A DNA stretch of 64,000 nt. Source: Anthoceros angustus (taxonomy: Eukaryota > Streptophyta > Anthocerotopsida > Anthocerotales > Anthocerotaceae). The notes under the pieces were generated by a model. That model searched no databases and was not told the DNA's origin. It saw nothing but the letters and a program-made list of their open reading frames with translations. Position numbers and translations under genes: made by a program. The stretch spans positions 434,001 through 498,000 of the forward strand of contig MU008183.1 in the NCBI GenBank assembly GCA_010909165.1. The letters are read 5' to 3'. Positions 44,560-56,190 of this stretch are shown in pieces; position 1 is the stretch's first letter; every line of letters starts with the position of its first letter.

Positions 44560-47220
44560 CATGTCCTTATGAACTCGAAAAGATCCATTCATGTGACCGG
44601 TTTCAATTAGCCATGTGTGAAGTCCTTGTGAACTCGAAAAGATCCATTCATTTGACGGTTTCAATCACCATGTGTGAAGGTGGCCATTTGTTGCAGCCCG
44701 GCCCGCCACCGTGGTTAGTGCTCGACGCAGCTCGTAGTCCCGCAGCTTTCTGTGTTGACTCATGTAGCAGCGCCTCGATCACCGTAGCTACATGCATATT
44801 TGGTTTCTTCAAGGATGTCCGACCACGACCGGGCGGTTCCTCACGCATGACGGTAAAGGTGTAAAGAGTGTAGTAGTACACATTCATGAATCGTTCATGA
44901 ATGTACCATTCACTACCGTGGAGGCCGATATCCATAGGCATCAATGCCTCACTTGGTTGTCCACGTTGTTGAACTCAAAGAACTGAAAGCGAGGTTTCGC
45001 ATCAAGTTTCACAGTAAAAGGGCTAGGTACTCTAGAGAAATTGGGACTTCACATAAAGTACCTAGAGCTTGTTTGAGGATTTTGCTAGATATTTTCTATA
45101 ATAATTTATTTTATATCTAATATTTATTTAAAAAATATAATTTTAGATATATTGAACTTACATGTATCCAGCTAACTATAATTAACTAGAATGGATTTAA
45201 TATTCAAGCTTACTCGTGAGCGAGATAATGAGAGCAAGTATAGTTAACAACAATTAAATAGAATGGATTTAACATTCAAGTTCACTTATGTAGATAATGA
45301 GAGCAAGTATAGTTAACAACAATTAACTAGAATGCATTTAATATTCAAGTTCACTTATGGCCTCGAGATATTAAGGGAAATTATCGGGATATTTAACTTT
45401 GTAGCCTATATATGTAAGTAAGATCATGTGAGATTTTAAATCCAAAATGGGGACAACCAATTTGTCTTGTGATGTTGAGTTGAAAGAGGAGAAAGTTGAG
45501 AATTGTTTACCTATTGAGATGCATAGTACTTTGAAGGTCGCTTCAATTCCTATAGTGTTCAATAGCAAGATGAGTAGTTGGATAGCTAGCTCTAGAGGAC
45601 ACTTGACCAAGCATGCCGACAATCAAGTGTACTATGTCTTTAATGTATTTGACCACTTTTATGGAAGCTCATTTGATCCACATCTATCTCATACATTTAG
45701 GCCACAGACACGTCAAGAACCGCTTCTTTCCAATCTTTCTTCAAAGTTGGAAACTTGCCCAACAATATCTTCATACGATTTTACAAAGGCGTCTTGATTT
45801 ACTTGAGTCATGATATTAGGACTATCTCGAACACCTTTTGCTTATGCACCATTTGTCTTTGACATCCACCTTCCGAGTAACTTTCCATTGGTATGATAAC
45901 TCCTCCCTTTTCAATTTGACATTGTATGAGCATTCTTCCTTAGTAATTCTAGTTTCTCTAACTTACATGTTTTGTTCGTTGTCGTGAAAATGCTGCATTT
46001 TTTCTATCACAATTATCCCGAATTCATGCCTTAAGTGACTCCAAGACTCTTTCAAAGCTGGACATTATCAACACTAAGTGGTTGGGTGATACCGAATAGA
46101 GATTCTTATTCTGGAGCACTAACTATCCAAGATTTGCTGCACTCCTTACGTTGTTGGATCTGGTAGGAGGACCATTCTTTGTTGATGTGATCACGAGAAT
46201 ATTGGGAGTCAAGGAAGTGTTCAAGAATTTGGCGAAATGACTACATTGATGAGCTTGAAGATGTTGTTGTTCATATTGAAGAGTCCACCAAAACATTTTG
46301 AACCTTTATTTGTTTTCACTTTCATAGTTTAAGAGAAGAAATTTTGGAGATTTGTAGAAGCTATGCTTGGGCCATAGGTCGACCTTCCACAGACTCCATT
46401 ACTTTTAGAGGCATAATTGGAGCTTTGCTACCCAAGCTTGAAGTTGCTTTGTCTTCACTTCATGAAGGATTCAAATGTTAGTGCTTTGCCTTCGCTTGGG
46501 GATTCAAATGTAAGTGCTTTGCCTTCACTTGAGGAGTCAGATGTAAGCGCTTTACCTTCACTTGAGGATTGAAATGTAAGTATCTCGCCTTCACTTGGGG
46601 ATTCCAATGTAAGTGCATGACTGAGTATTCATATGAATGCTAACATTTTTGTTTAGTCTATACGGAGTAAAGATAAATATATATTTAATTATAATAACAA
46701 TCATGTCGCTCATATTTGTAAGCTCATGGTTTCTTAGAAATATATAACGGTCTTAGCTTTATGGCTCTGATTTGAGTCTTAAAAAACCCAAACCTCCCTC
46801 CCATACGGAATAAAACCTTATATTCTAGATGAATTGCTGAGAGTCAAAACAAACATCAATACACGATCCATATAGGTGAATTCAAAGTTGTCGAGCCGTG
46901 CAAGCATTGTGAGTTTTCACACCGCTAAGGCTCAATGGCTTAGGCCAAATGGATACATATTTATAAAAACGTCGTGATTAAATATTCTGCACTTAGATCG
47001 GTACTTAGATGGGGTGCTTAAAGAGAATGGATACCCTTAGTGCAAGTAGCTTAGGCACACCATGGTACAAGTTGTGAAGTATCAAGTCCCATGACGGAAA
47101 TCCGTGCTTAGTGGACTTAAATAAAATTCTTCTTCGTCTAAAGACCCTGGCATAGCAACGTTTTTATCATAAAATTCTTTTCTTCTTTTATAGACCCATG
47201 GCAAGCAACGTTTTTATCTT
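44560..47220. other. AT-rich spacer of unit 2
   Basis: Counterpart of 25,900-28,250, with the same conserved short frames (45,371-45,813) and the 33-bp minisatellite at 46,470-46,620. Base losses at CAG/CTG continue to about 46.1 kb and then stop. No gene supported. Confidence 0.5.
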
Positions 47221-47261
47221 CATTTGCCAGGCCTCACGAGCGGATGGGCAGCGGACGGAGC

Positions 47262-47746
47262 TCACGCCGTCTGCGGGAAGTAGACAAAATTGAGCGCCTC
47301 GTACTCGCCGGCATAGTTCTGAGCGTTCACGATCCCTCCTTCCACCTGCACCCCGCTGCCATCCAGGCGCAGGAAGGCGACCGCGTCCAGCGCCCGGAGG
47401 GCGTTCCCCCCAAGCTTGTCGTTCGGGCCAATCTTGAACTTGGCAATCGCGTCGTCAATGTTCTTGGTGGCAGACACCTTCCCGGCGCCGCCAGGAATGT
47501 GGCCGGGGCCCGAGAATTTGGTCACGTCAGTGGCGTCCAGGCTGAGGAAGTAGTCGGGATGTTCCACCGACTGGATGCTGTAGACCTCATCTCCTCTGGC
47601 GCGCAGGACGAACCTGGAGTTGGGTCCTTGCACCGATGCCAGGTTCACAGTGACGGGGTCCTGGGACCCGGGCGTGGAGCTGTTCAATGCCAGCTGCACA
47701 AACAGGCCCGGGAACGCAATGGACTCGATGGCAAAGGGAACGCCAT
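47262..47746 (-). CDS. Small beta-trefoil-like protein B, copy 2
   Basis: Best copy of the B gene: about 160 residues, ending EALNFVYFPQTA. Repeated motif: FAIESIAFPGLFVQL, VYSIQSVEHPDYFLSLDAT and AVAFLRLDGSG. Between them are SRFVLRARGDEV and GGAGKVSATKNIDDAIAKFK. It is clearly a paralogue of gene A (shared RFVL-A-GD, GKV, FLRLDG, YEA-N-(A/V)YFP). The ATG at 47,746 is the position used by copies 1 and 4 (MAFPFAIES). Here one base is missing in CCCTTT(C)GCC, so the body of the gene is in the frame that extends upstream to 47,873. I do not recognise the family; fold and any sugar-binding role are inference. No signal peptide. Confidence 0.65.
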
Positions 47747-48947
47747 TCTTCGTGGCGCGCCTGCACACAGATCGGGCGAGGGTGAGGAGGTGGAAGAACG
47801 GGGAGGCTTGCTCCTGGGTGGGAAACACTCTTGCGAAATCAGGGAAGATGGCCGCGCCTAGAAATATTGACATTGAAGCGAGCTCGTGAGTTCACCCACA
47901 GGAGTGCTTGGTACAGGTACCTTTCCAGCTCTTGATAGTCCAGGACTCCAGAGCAGCAGAGCTACAATGTAAATGGACGCATATTCCTGCGCACTGCAGG
48001 AGGCTGGTATTGAGCTCCAGGCGCCAGGCAAAGGCGGGCATTATTGTTGAGGAAAAGCCATGAGGCGTACAGACGTACAGGGATCGTGAATCAGCACGAG
48101 TCATGGAGGTACCGGTGGGTGGAGAAGTCGGATAGTGTGTCCTCGTTTGTGCGTCACAGGTCCCCATCACCATCACCTGCTTCAAAATCAAACAAGGACA
48201 GCATTCTACAATCCTGCTCCATAAGATTTAATTTGTAGCGTTGCAAGTTGTTCCATTGATGGGACAGAGTTTAGTGAAGAAGAGATCTCCACAATGGGCA
48301 ACAAGCCAGGCAAGGCAACTTAGTGAAGAAGAGATCTCCACAATGGGCAACTAGCCAGGCAAGGCAACTGGAGTGAAGAGACAAAAACGACACCAGTATT
48401 AGTTGATCTGAATTACATAGCTGATCATAGGATTACACAGTAACTGTTCCGGAAATACATAATGTAGATGGAAGTTATGGAACTTACGACCAAGGGGCCT
48501 GCATGTGCACGGTGCCCTGAGCTTCTGGAAGCAACTGTTCAGGATGAGGTTTATTTAGAGTCCAGAATGATTGGAGATAACAGGACGGATTCAGGCACTT
48601 TTCGAGGCTTTTCACATTGTGGCGCTGCAATGATTCCAAAGAAAGGGAATAGCAGATGGCGCCCCAAATTATGAACGACTGCCACTAACTAATAGCACCA
48701 TTTCCAGCTTGAACTTTCCAGCTTCATCAGCAAAGATAACCCTATGGCCACAGTGTACATAACTGAATCACACAGTGATTTGCTGCTGAAATTTCTGGAA
48801 ATGTGAACAGCAGTCGACAATCACAATACAGCCTGCACAAGTTTTAAGGCATTCCAGGAACTTACATACACTATCAATTGCTCAAATGAACGCTCGTGGA
48901 ACGTATTTTGAAAGCATAGGAGGCAGATCGATTTGCAAAGGCATGCT

Positions 48948-49503
48948 TTAGGCAAGGAACAGAGATTCACCGGCATCGGCATCGACACTAGTACGGAGAC
49001 CGCTGTCGGCATCCGTGCGCGGTTTTTGGCACTGACATGTCTCTCAGGATCTAATTCTCCGTCTGTTTCAGACTGGTTCTGGTTCTGGTTCTGCGTTCGA
49101 GCTTGCTTTCTCTTGGCTCTGGCTTTCCGGTTTTGGAACCAATTGTAGACGTTGGCATCTTGGATGGCCCCGTGCTCGCTGAGTTCGGCGGCGATTTCCT
49201 TGATCCGATGCTTGTCCAGCTTCGCACCATCGCCTTTCACAAATAACCTCTCCAAAATCTGCAGTTGCTTGATGCTCGGCGTCCACCGCTGCCTGGCACT
49301 GACCCTCACATAGGAGTTGCTAAGCACAGAGTCGAAGGACATGTGAGAGGAGCAAGGCGCCTGACTCTGAACGCGGCCGGCCGTGTGCATTTCCACCAGC
49401 TGTCGAGTGATTATGGTGTACACTGAAATTTGCCGCCGCAGCACCTCCATCTGATTCTCCGTCATAGCCTGCACATGCGCCGCTGCACAGCGGAGCTCTG
49501 GCA
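48948..49503 (-). CDS. WOX13-clade homeobox gene copy 2, new N-terminus
   Basis: Homeobox intact: RQRWTPSIKQLQILERLF ... NVYNWFQNRKARAKRKQ, with the WOX13-type N-terminal block MTENQMEVLRRQISVYTIIT. The normal first 48 residues (MRSVMDQGNVMECRV...) are missing because the unit junction cuts the gene at 49,503. The reading frame continues through the inverted ABC1K-flank insert and unit-start DNA to an ATG-like start near 49,852, creating a possible chimeric protein. After the homeobox, one T fewer in the T-run near 49,025 shifts the C-terminus compared with copies 3 and 4. WOX13-type factors bind DNA in the nucleus and act in cell-fate change and growth. Confidence 0.75.
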
Positions 49504-49613
49504 GAGGAGGCTGTTGTGTGGTGTGTGATCGTTTTCCTGGCTTGGTGTGTGATGTGGAGTGTGATGTGGAGAAGGCCGGTGAGGTGGTTCGGGATTGCTT
49601 TCGGTGGCACGCC
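49503..49613. other. Unit junction with inverted ABC1K-flank insert
   Basis: About 100 bp matching the reverse complement of 23,736-23,834 sits between the truncated WOX 5' end ('gctctggcag') and the unit start ('cagcacgcttgatcgg'). Both borders show a few bases of shared sequence. An 11-bp 'gtgatgtggag' is duplicated inside it. The same junction occurs near 36,330-36,447. Confidence 0.8.
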
Positions 49614-50304
49614 AGCACGCTTGATCGGTCCCATCCCATGCCCCGAGCCCCGGAATCCGCCACCAACACTTGAGAGCGCAAAATTCCGGTCCTCCCTCCC
49701 CTTCCGCACCACCTCTGGCCCTCAGGGCGCCAATCGACCCGCACCCGCATCAGCAACAGCAATCGTATTCCGGATGCTAGTGCCAATCCAGCCGCGCCGA
49801 AAATGCTCGTCTCCCTTGGAAGTTCGAAACGATTACCTCGCCCGGCGGCCACCGGGGAAGCAAGCCACGAAGCCCCTGGAGGGTTTCCGATTTCCTGGGC
49901 CTGGGAAAGACATGCGTTTCATTCCTTCGGGGCCTCTCTTCCCGCCCTCTTTTGTTCGCTTACAAACCCGTTTCGCTTCATTTAATAGGCTTACCGATTA
50001 AACTGAGACGCGGCCCGGAGAATGAGCAAACGCAAACCTCGATTCCGAACAACAACAAGCTCTTTACTGCGGAACATAGCGTAACACTGTGGCATGCCAG
50101 ATTGCACACAACACAAAGCCATGCACATGTTATTGCCCTCTGAAGATGCAAACAAGGAAGGAAGGATGCAGCATTTGGAAGATCCCAAGTGGTGAAATGG
50201 TGGCAACGTTCGTTGTGATCAAATTGCCTGATCTGCCTGCACATGTCCCTACATACAAGCTGTACTTGGAGGATCTGGATGCATTGAAGCCAGCCTCCAG
50301 CACC

Positions 50305-50866
50305 CTAGGATTTGTCGGAGGATTTCTCAGGTGTCTCAGACTCAGTTGCAGTAGTAGTAGTAGTAGTAACAGTAGTCGTAGTGATGTGGTAAGCTCCGGC
50401 TGGAAGTAGGCGATGTTGAAAGCCTCGTATCGGCCGGCATAGTTCTGCACGTTGATGATTCCTCCAGGCAGGCCGTTCTGCTGGACGGTTTTGCCGTCGA
50501 GGCGGAGGAAGGACTGGGCGGTGGTCGCGGACTGGATGTTGTAGCCACCGTGGAGGCGATTTGGAACGAGCTGGAAGTTGGCGAAATGGTTGAGGGCGTC
50601 GGACACCCACACCTTCCCGGCGCCCGTGGGTAGGTGCCTTTGGAGACGTCCGCAACCTGGATGCCGTCCAGGAAGAGGAAGAACCGGGAAACCTCACAGA
50701 CTGGATGGCCCACACGTCGTCGCCCTTGGCCACCAGCACGAACCTGCCGGCGTCGGTCACGGGGTTGCTCAGGCTCACGCTGCTGGGCTTGGTGCCCTTG
50801 TCGGGCTCGGACACCTGGAGAAACACTCCCGGAACTCCTCGACTCGATCGAAAACGGGAGCGCCAT
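50305..50866 (-). CDS. Small beta-trefoil-like protein A, copy 3
   Basis: Near-identical to copy 1 (24,831-25,398), with the same repeat motif and Thr-rich tail but fewer Thr codons. Single-base losses differ from copy 1 at the REFPGV segment, and the shift before GKVWVSD is the same. One difference in the body is DVSKGTYP where copy 1 has DVPKGTYP. The TATA box near 50,990 and the upstream 60-bp duplication are kept. Confidence 0.62.
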
Positions 50867-51159
50867 TTCTGGATCCGCCCACAACCAAACCTGGACAGAG
50901 CGCTGCAGCTAGGATTCAGCAAGCTGCTAGGATGTTTGCAAGAGAGAACTCCAGTTGCGTTGTTGCAGAGATGGCATTCCAAGGGCCTTTTATATGCACA
51001 TGGACCCGGTGGTGATGTGAAGGCTGAGTGCGCACATTCATGTCCTTATGAACTCCGAAAAGATCCATTCATGTGACTGGTTTCAATCAGCCATGTGTGA
51101 AGTCCTTGTGAACTCTGAAAAGATCCATTCATGTGACTGGTTTCAATGAGCCATGTGTG

Positions 51160-53800
51160 AAGGTGGCCGTTTGTTGCAGGCCTGGCCTGCCACCAGGGTT
51201 AGTGCTCGACGCAGGCAGCTCAGAGTCCTGCAGTTTACAGGTTGGACTCATCAGGGTCAGACGCGTCTGATCACTGCAGCTACATGCATATTTGGTTTCT
51301 TCAAGGATGTCAGACCACGACCAGGCCGGTTCCTCACGCATGACGGTAAAGGTGTGAAGAGTGTAGTAGTACACATTCAAGAATCGTTCATGAATGTACC
51401 ATTCACTGGTGGAGGCCAGTCAGATATCCATAGGCATCGGCATGCCCCTCATTAGGTTGTCCACGTTGCTGAACTCAAAGAACTGAAAGCAGAGGTTTCG
51501 CACCCTGAAGTCTCACACAGGTAAAAAGGGCTAGATACTCTAGAGAAATTGGGACTTCACATAAAGTACCTAGAGCTTGTTTGAGGCAGGATTTTGCTAG
51601 ATATTTTATATAATAATTTATTTTATATCTAATATTTATTAAAAAAAATATAATTTTAGATATATTGAACTTACATGTATCCAGTTAACTATAATTAATT
51701 AGAATGGATTTAATATTCAAGCTTACTCGTGAGCGAGATAATGAGAGCAAGTATAGTTAACAATAATTAAATAGAATGGATTTAACATTCAAGTTAACTT
51801 ATGTGCGAGATAATGAGAGCAAGTATAGTTAACAACAATTAACTAGAATGAATTTAATATTCAAGTTCACTTATGGCCTCGAGATATTAAGGGAAATTAT
51901 CGGGATATTTAACTTTTGTAGCCTATATATGTAAGTAAGATCATGTGAGATTTTAAATCCAAAATGGGGACAACTAATTTGTCTTGTGATGTTGAGTTGA
52001 AAGAGGAGAAAGTTGAGAATTGTTTACCTATTGAGATGCATAGTACTTTGAAGGCTGCTTCAATTCCTATAGTGTTCAATAGCATGAGTAGTTGGATAGC
52101 TAGCTCTAGAGGACACTTGACCAAGCATGCCGTAAATCAAGTGTACTATGTCTTTAATGTATTTGACCACTTTTATGGAAGCTCATTTGATCCACATCTA
52201 TCTCATACATTTAGGCCAGACACGTCAAGAACCGCTCTTTTCCAATCTTTCTTCAAAGTTGGAAACTTGCCCAACAATATCTTCATACGATTTTACAAAG
52301 GCGTCTTGATTTACTTGAGTCATGATATTAGGACTATCTGGAACACCTTTGCTTATGCACCATTTGTCTTTGACATCCACCTTCCGAGTAACTTTCCATT
52401 GGTATGATAACTCCTCCCTTTTCAATTTGACATTGTATGAGCATTCTTCCTTAGTAATTCTAGTTTCTCTAACTTACATGTTTTGTTCGTTTGTCGTGAA
52501 AATGCTCGCATTTTTCTATCACAATTATCCGAATTCATGCCTTAAGTGACTCCAAGACTCTTTCAAAGCTGGACATTATCAACACTAAGTGGTTGGGTGA
52601 TCTGGAATAGAGATTCTTATTCCGGAGCACTAACTATCCAAGATTTGCTGCACTTACGTTGTTGGATCTTGGTAGGAGGACCATTCTTTGTTGATGTGAT
52701 CACGAGAATATTGGGAGTCAAGGAAGTGTTCAAGAATTTGGCGAAATGACTACATTGATGAGCTTGAAGATGTTGTTGTTCATATTGAAGAGTCCACCAA
52801 AACATTTTGAACCTTTTATTTGTTTTCACTTTCATAGTTTAAGAGAAGAAATTTTGGAGATTTGTAGAAGCTATGCTTGGGCCATAGGTCGACCTTCCAG
52901 ACTCCATTACTTTTAGAGGCATAATTGGAGCTTTGCTACCCAAGCTTGAAGTTGCTTTGTCTTCACTTCATGAAGGATTCAAATGTTAGTGCTTTGCCTT
53001 CACTTGGGGATTCAAATGTAAGTGCTTTGCCTTCACTTGAGCACTCAGATGTAAGCGCTTTACCTTCACTTGAGGATTGAAATGTAAGTATCTCGTCAGA
53101 TGTAAGCGGTTTACCTTGACTTGAGGATTGAAATGTAAGTATCTCGCCTTCACTTGGGGATTCCAATGTAAGTGCATGACTGAGTATTCATATGAATGCT
53201 AACATTTTTGTTTAGTCTATACGGAGTAAAGATAAATATATATTTAATTATAATAACAATCATGTCGCTCATATTTATAAGCTCATGGTTTCTTAGAAAT
53301 ATATAACGGTCTTAGCTTTATGGCTACAGAATTTCGGAGTCTTAAAAAAAACCCAAACCTCCCTCCCATACGGAAATAAAACCTTATATTCTAGATGAAT
53401 TGCCGAGAGTCAAAACAAACATCAATACACGATCCATATAGATGAATTCAAAGTTGTCGAGCCGTGCAACCATTGTGAGTTTTCACACCGCTAAGGCTAA
53501 ATGGCTTAGGCCAAATGGATACATATTTATAAAAACATCGTGATTAAATATCCTGCAGTTAGATCAGCACTTAGATGGGGTGCTTAAAGAGAATGGATAC
53601 CCTTGGTGCAAGTAGCTTAGGCACACCATGGTACAAGTTGTGAAGTACCAAGTCCCATGACGGAAATCCGTGCTTAGTGGACTTCAATAAAATTCTTCTT
53701 CGTCTAAAGACCCATGGCATAGCAACGTTTTTATCATAAAATTCTTTTCTTCTTCTATACACCCATGGCAAGCAACGTTTTTATTTCATTTGCCAGGCCT
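51160..53800. other. AT-rich spacer of unit 3
   Basis: Counterpart of 25,900-28,250, without the base losses. It includes the 75-bp repeats (51,700-51,860), short conserved frames (51,909-52,425) and the expanded 33-bp minisatellite (52,978-53,175). No gene supported. Confidence 0.5.
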
Positions 53801-53827
53801 CGCGAGCGGATGGGCAGCGGACGGAGC

Positions 53828-54310
53828 TCACGCCGTCTGCGGGAAGTAGACAAAATTGAGCGCCTCGTACTCGCCGGCATAGTTCTGAGCGTTCACGATC
53901 CCTCCTTCCACCTGCACCCCGCTGCCGTCCAGGCGCACGAAGGCGACCACGTCCACCGCCCGAAGGGCGTTCCCGCCAAGCTTGTCGTTCGGGCCAATCT
54001 TGAACTTGGCAATCGCGTCGTCGATGTTCTTGGTAGCAGACACCTTCCCGGCGCCGCCAGGAATGTGGCCGGGGCCCGAGAATTTGGTCACGTCAGTGGC
54101 GTCCAGGCTGAGGAAGTAGTCGGGATGTTCCACCGACTGGATGCCGTAGACCTCATCTCCTCTGGCGCGCAGGACGAACCTGGAGTTGGGTCCTTGCACC
54201 GATGCCAGGTTCACAGTGACGGGTCCTGGGACCCGGGCGTGGAGCTGTTCAATGCCAGCTGCACAAACAGGCCCGGAACGCAATGGACTCGATGGCAAAA
54301 GGAACGCCAT
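53828..54310 (-). CDS. Small beta-trefoil-like protein B, copy 3
   Basis: Nearly identical to copy 2 from PVTVNLASVQGPNSRF to the stop (YFPQTA). Substitutions include AVDVVAFVRLDG for ALDAVAFLRLDG and VYGIQS for VYSIQS. Two homopolymer losses near the start (CCTTTT(C)GCC at about 54,297 and a G at about 54,276) scramble residues 4-20. The ATG at 54,310 lies in the conserved position. Confidence 0.62.
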   Translation of the reverse strand: MAFLLPSSPLRSGPVCAAGIEQLHARVPGPVTVNLASVQGPNSRFVLRARGDEVYGIQSVEHPDYFLSLDATDVTKFSGPGHIPGGAGKVSATKNIDDAIAKFKIGPNDKLGGNALRAVDVVAFVRLDGSGVQVEGGIVNAQNYAGEYEALNFVYFPQTA

Positions 54311-55530
54311 TCTTCGTGGCGCGCCTGCACACAGATCGGGCGAGGGTGAGGAGGTGGAAGAACGGGGAGGCTTGCTCCTGGGTGGGAAACACTCTTGCGA
54401 AATCAGGGAAGATGGCCGCGCCTAGAAATATTGACATTGAAGCGAGCTCGTGAGTTCACCCACAGGAGTGCTTGGTACAGGTACCTTTCCAGCTCTTGAT
54501 AGTCCAGGACTCCAGAGCAGCAGAGCTACAATGTAAATGGACGCATATTCCTGCGCACTGCAGGAGGCTGGTATTGAGCTCCAGGCGCCAGGCAAAGGCG
54601 GGCATTATTGTTGAGGAAAAGCCATGAGGCGTACAGACGTACAGGGATCGTGAATCAGCACGAGTCATGGAGGTACCAGTGGGTGGAGAAGTCGGATAGT
54701 GTGTCCTCGTTTGTGCGTCACAGGTCCCCATCACCATCACCTGCTTCAAAATCAAACAAGGACAGCATTCTACAATCCTGCTCCATAAGATTTAATTTGT
54801 AGCGTTGCAAGTTGTTCCATTGATGGGACAGAGTTTAGTGAAGAAGAGATTCCACAATGGGCAACAAGCCAGGCAAGGCAACTTAGTGAAAAAGAGATCT
54901 CCACAATGGGCAACTAGCCAGGCAAGGCAACTGGAGTGAAGAGACAAAAACGACACCAGTATTAGTTGATCTGAATTACATAGCTGATCATAGGATTACA
55001 CAGTAACTGTTCCGGAAATACATAATGTAGATGGAAGTTATGGAACTTACGACCAAGGGGCCTGCATGTGCACGGTGCCCTGAGCTTCTGGAAGCAACTG
55101 TTCAGGATGAGGTTTATTTAGAGTCCAGAATGATTGGAGATAACAGGACGGATTCAGGCACTTTTTCGAGGCTTTTCACATTGTGGCGCTGCAATGATTC
55201 CAAAGAAAGGGGAATAGCAGATGGCGCCCCAAATTATGAACGACTGCCACTAACTAATACCACCATTTCCAGCTTGAACTTTCCAGCTTCATCAGCAAAG
55301 ACAACCCCATGGCCACATTGTACATAACTGAATCACACAGTGATTTGCTGCTGAAATTTCTGGAAATGTGAACAGCAGTCGACAATCACAATACAGCCTG
55401 CACAAGTTTTAAGGCATTCCAGGAACTTACATACACTATCAATTGCTCAAATGAACGCTCTTGGAAAGTATTTTGAAAACATAGGAGGCAGATCGATTTG
55501 CAAAGGCATGCTTTAGGCAAGGAACAGAGA

Positions 55531-56190
55531 TTAACCGGCATCGGCATCGACACTAGTACGGAGGCCGCTGTCGGCATCCGTGCGCGGTTTTTTGGCACTG
55601 ACATGTCTCTCAGGATCTAATTCTCCGTCTGTTTCAGACTGGTTCTGGTTCTGGTTCTGCGTTCGAGCTTGCTTTCTCTTGGCTCTGGCTTTCCGGTTTT
55701 GGAACCAATTGTAGACGTTGGCATCTTGGATGGCCCCGTGCTCGCTGAGTTCGGCGGCGATTTCCTTGATCCGATGCTTGTCCAGCTTCGCACCATCGCC
55801 TTTCACAAATAACCTCTCCAAGATCTGCAGTTGCTTGATGCTCGGTGTCCACCGCTGCCTGGCACTGACCCTCACAGAGGAGTTGCTAAGCACAGAGTCG
55901 AAGGACATGTGAGAGGAGCACGGCGCCTGACTCTGAACTCGGCCGGCCGTGTGCATTTCCACCAGCTGTCGAGTGATTATGGTGTACACTGAAATTTGCC
56001 GCCGCAGCACCTCCATCTGATTCTCCGTCATAGCCTGCACATGCGCCGCTGCACAGCGGAGCTCTGGCAGATGGTCTACCACGATCCCCCATGGATGTGA
56101 ATCCCCCCCGGCTTCCGAACCTTCGAATTCCCACCGGCAAGCAGGCACTCTACATTCCATCACATTTCCCTGATCCATCACGGATCGCAT
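55531..56190 (-). CDS. WOX13-clade homeobox transcription factor, copy 3
   Basis: Uninterrupted single-exon gene of 219 residues. N-terminal part MRSVMDQGNVMECRVPACRW, conserved WOX13 block AMTENQMEVLRRQISVYTII (about 53-80), homeodomain about 108-170 (RQRWTPSIKQLQILERLF to NWFQNRKARAKRKQ), then a Gln/Asn-rich and acidic tail. It has no WUS-box or EAR motif, as expected for the WOX13 clade. A TAA at 55,531 ends it five residues before the stop used by copy 4 (GAA there). The start lies at the mouth of a palindrome, head-to-head with copy 4 at 60,110, so 56,191 onward is its promoter side. Confidence 0.88.
   Translation of the reverse strand: MRSVMDQGNVMECRVPACRWEFEGSEAGGDSHPWGIVVDHLPELRCAAAHVQAMTENQMEVLRRQISVYTIITRQLVEMHTAGRVQSQAPCSSHMSFDSVLSNSSVRVSARQRWTPSIKQLQILERLFVKGDGAKLDKHRIKEIAAELSEHGAIQDANVYNWFQNRKARAKRKQARTQNQNQNQSETDGELDPERHVSAKKPRTDADSGLRTSVDADAG

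Larger units (their letters stand above)
24128..56190. repeat. Threefold tandem array of a 6.5-kb A-B-WOX unit
   Basis: Unit 1 is 24,128 to about 36,330 with a 5.9-kb copia insertion. Unit 2 is about 36,448-49,502 with a 6.8-kb copia insertion including a local duplication. Unit 3 is 49,614-56,190, uninterrupted. Corresponding landmarks in units 2 and 3 are 6,564-6,566 bp apart (B gene starts 47,746/54,310; WOX boxes near 49,286/55,852). Unit 1 to 2 spacing (19.0 kb) equals one unit plus the two insertions. Contents in plus order: 3' flank and A gene (minus), AT-rich spacer with minisatellites, B gene (minus), duplicated 51-bp stretch, WOX gene (minus). Confidence 0.9.
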
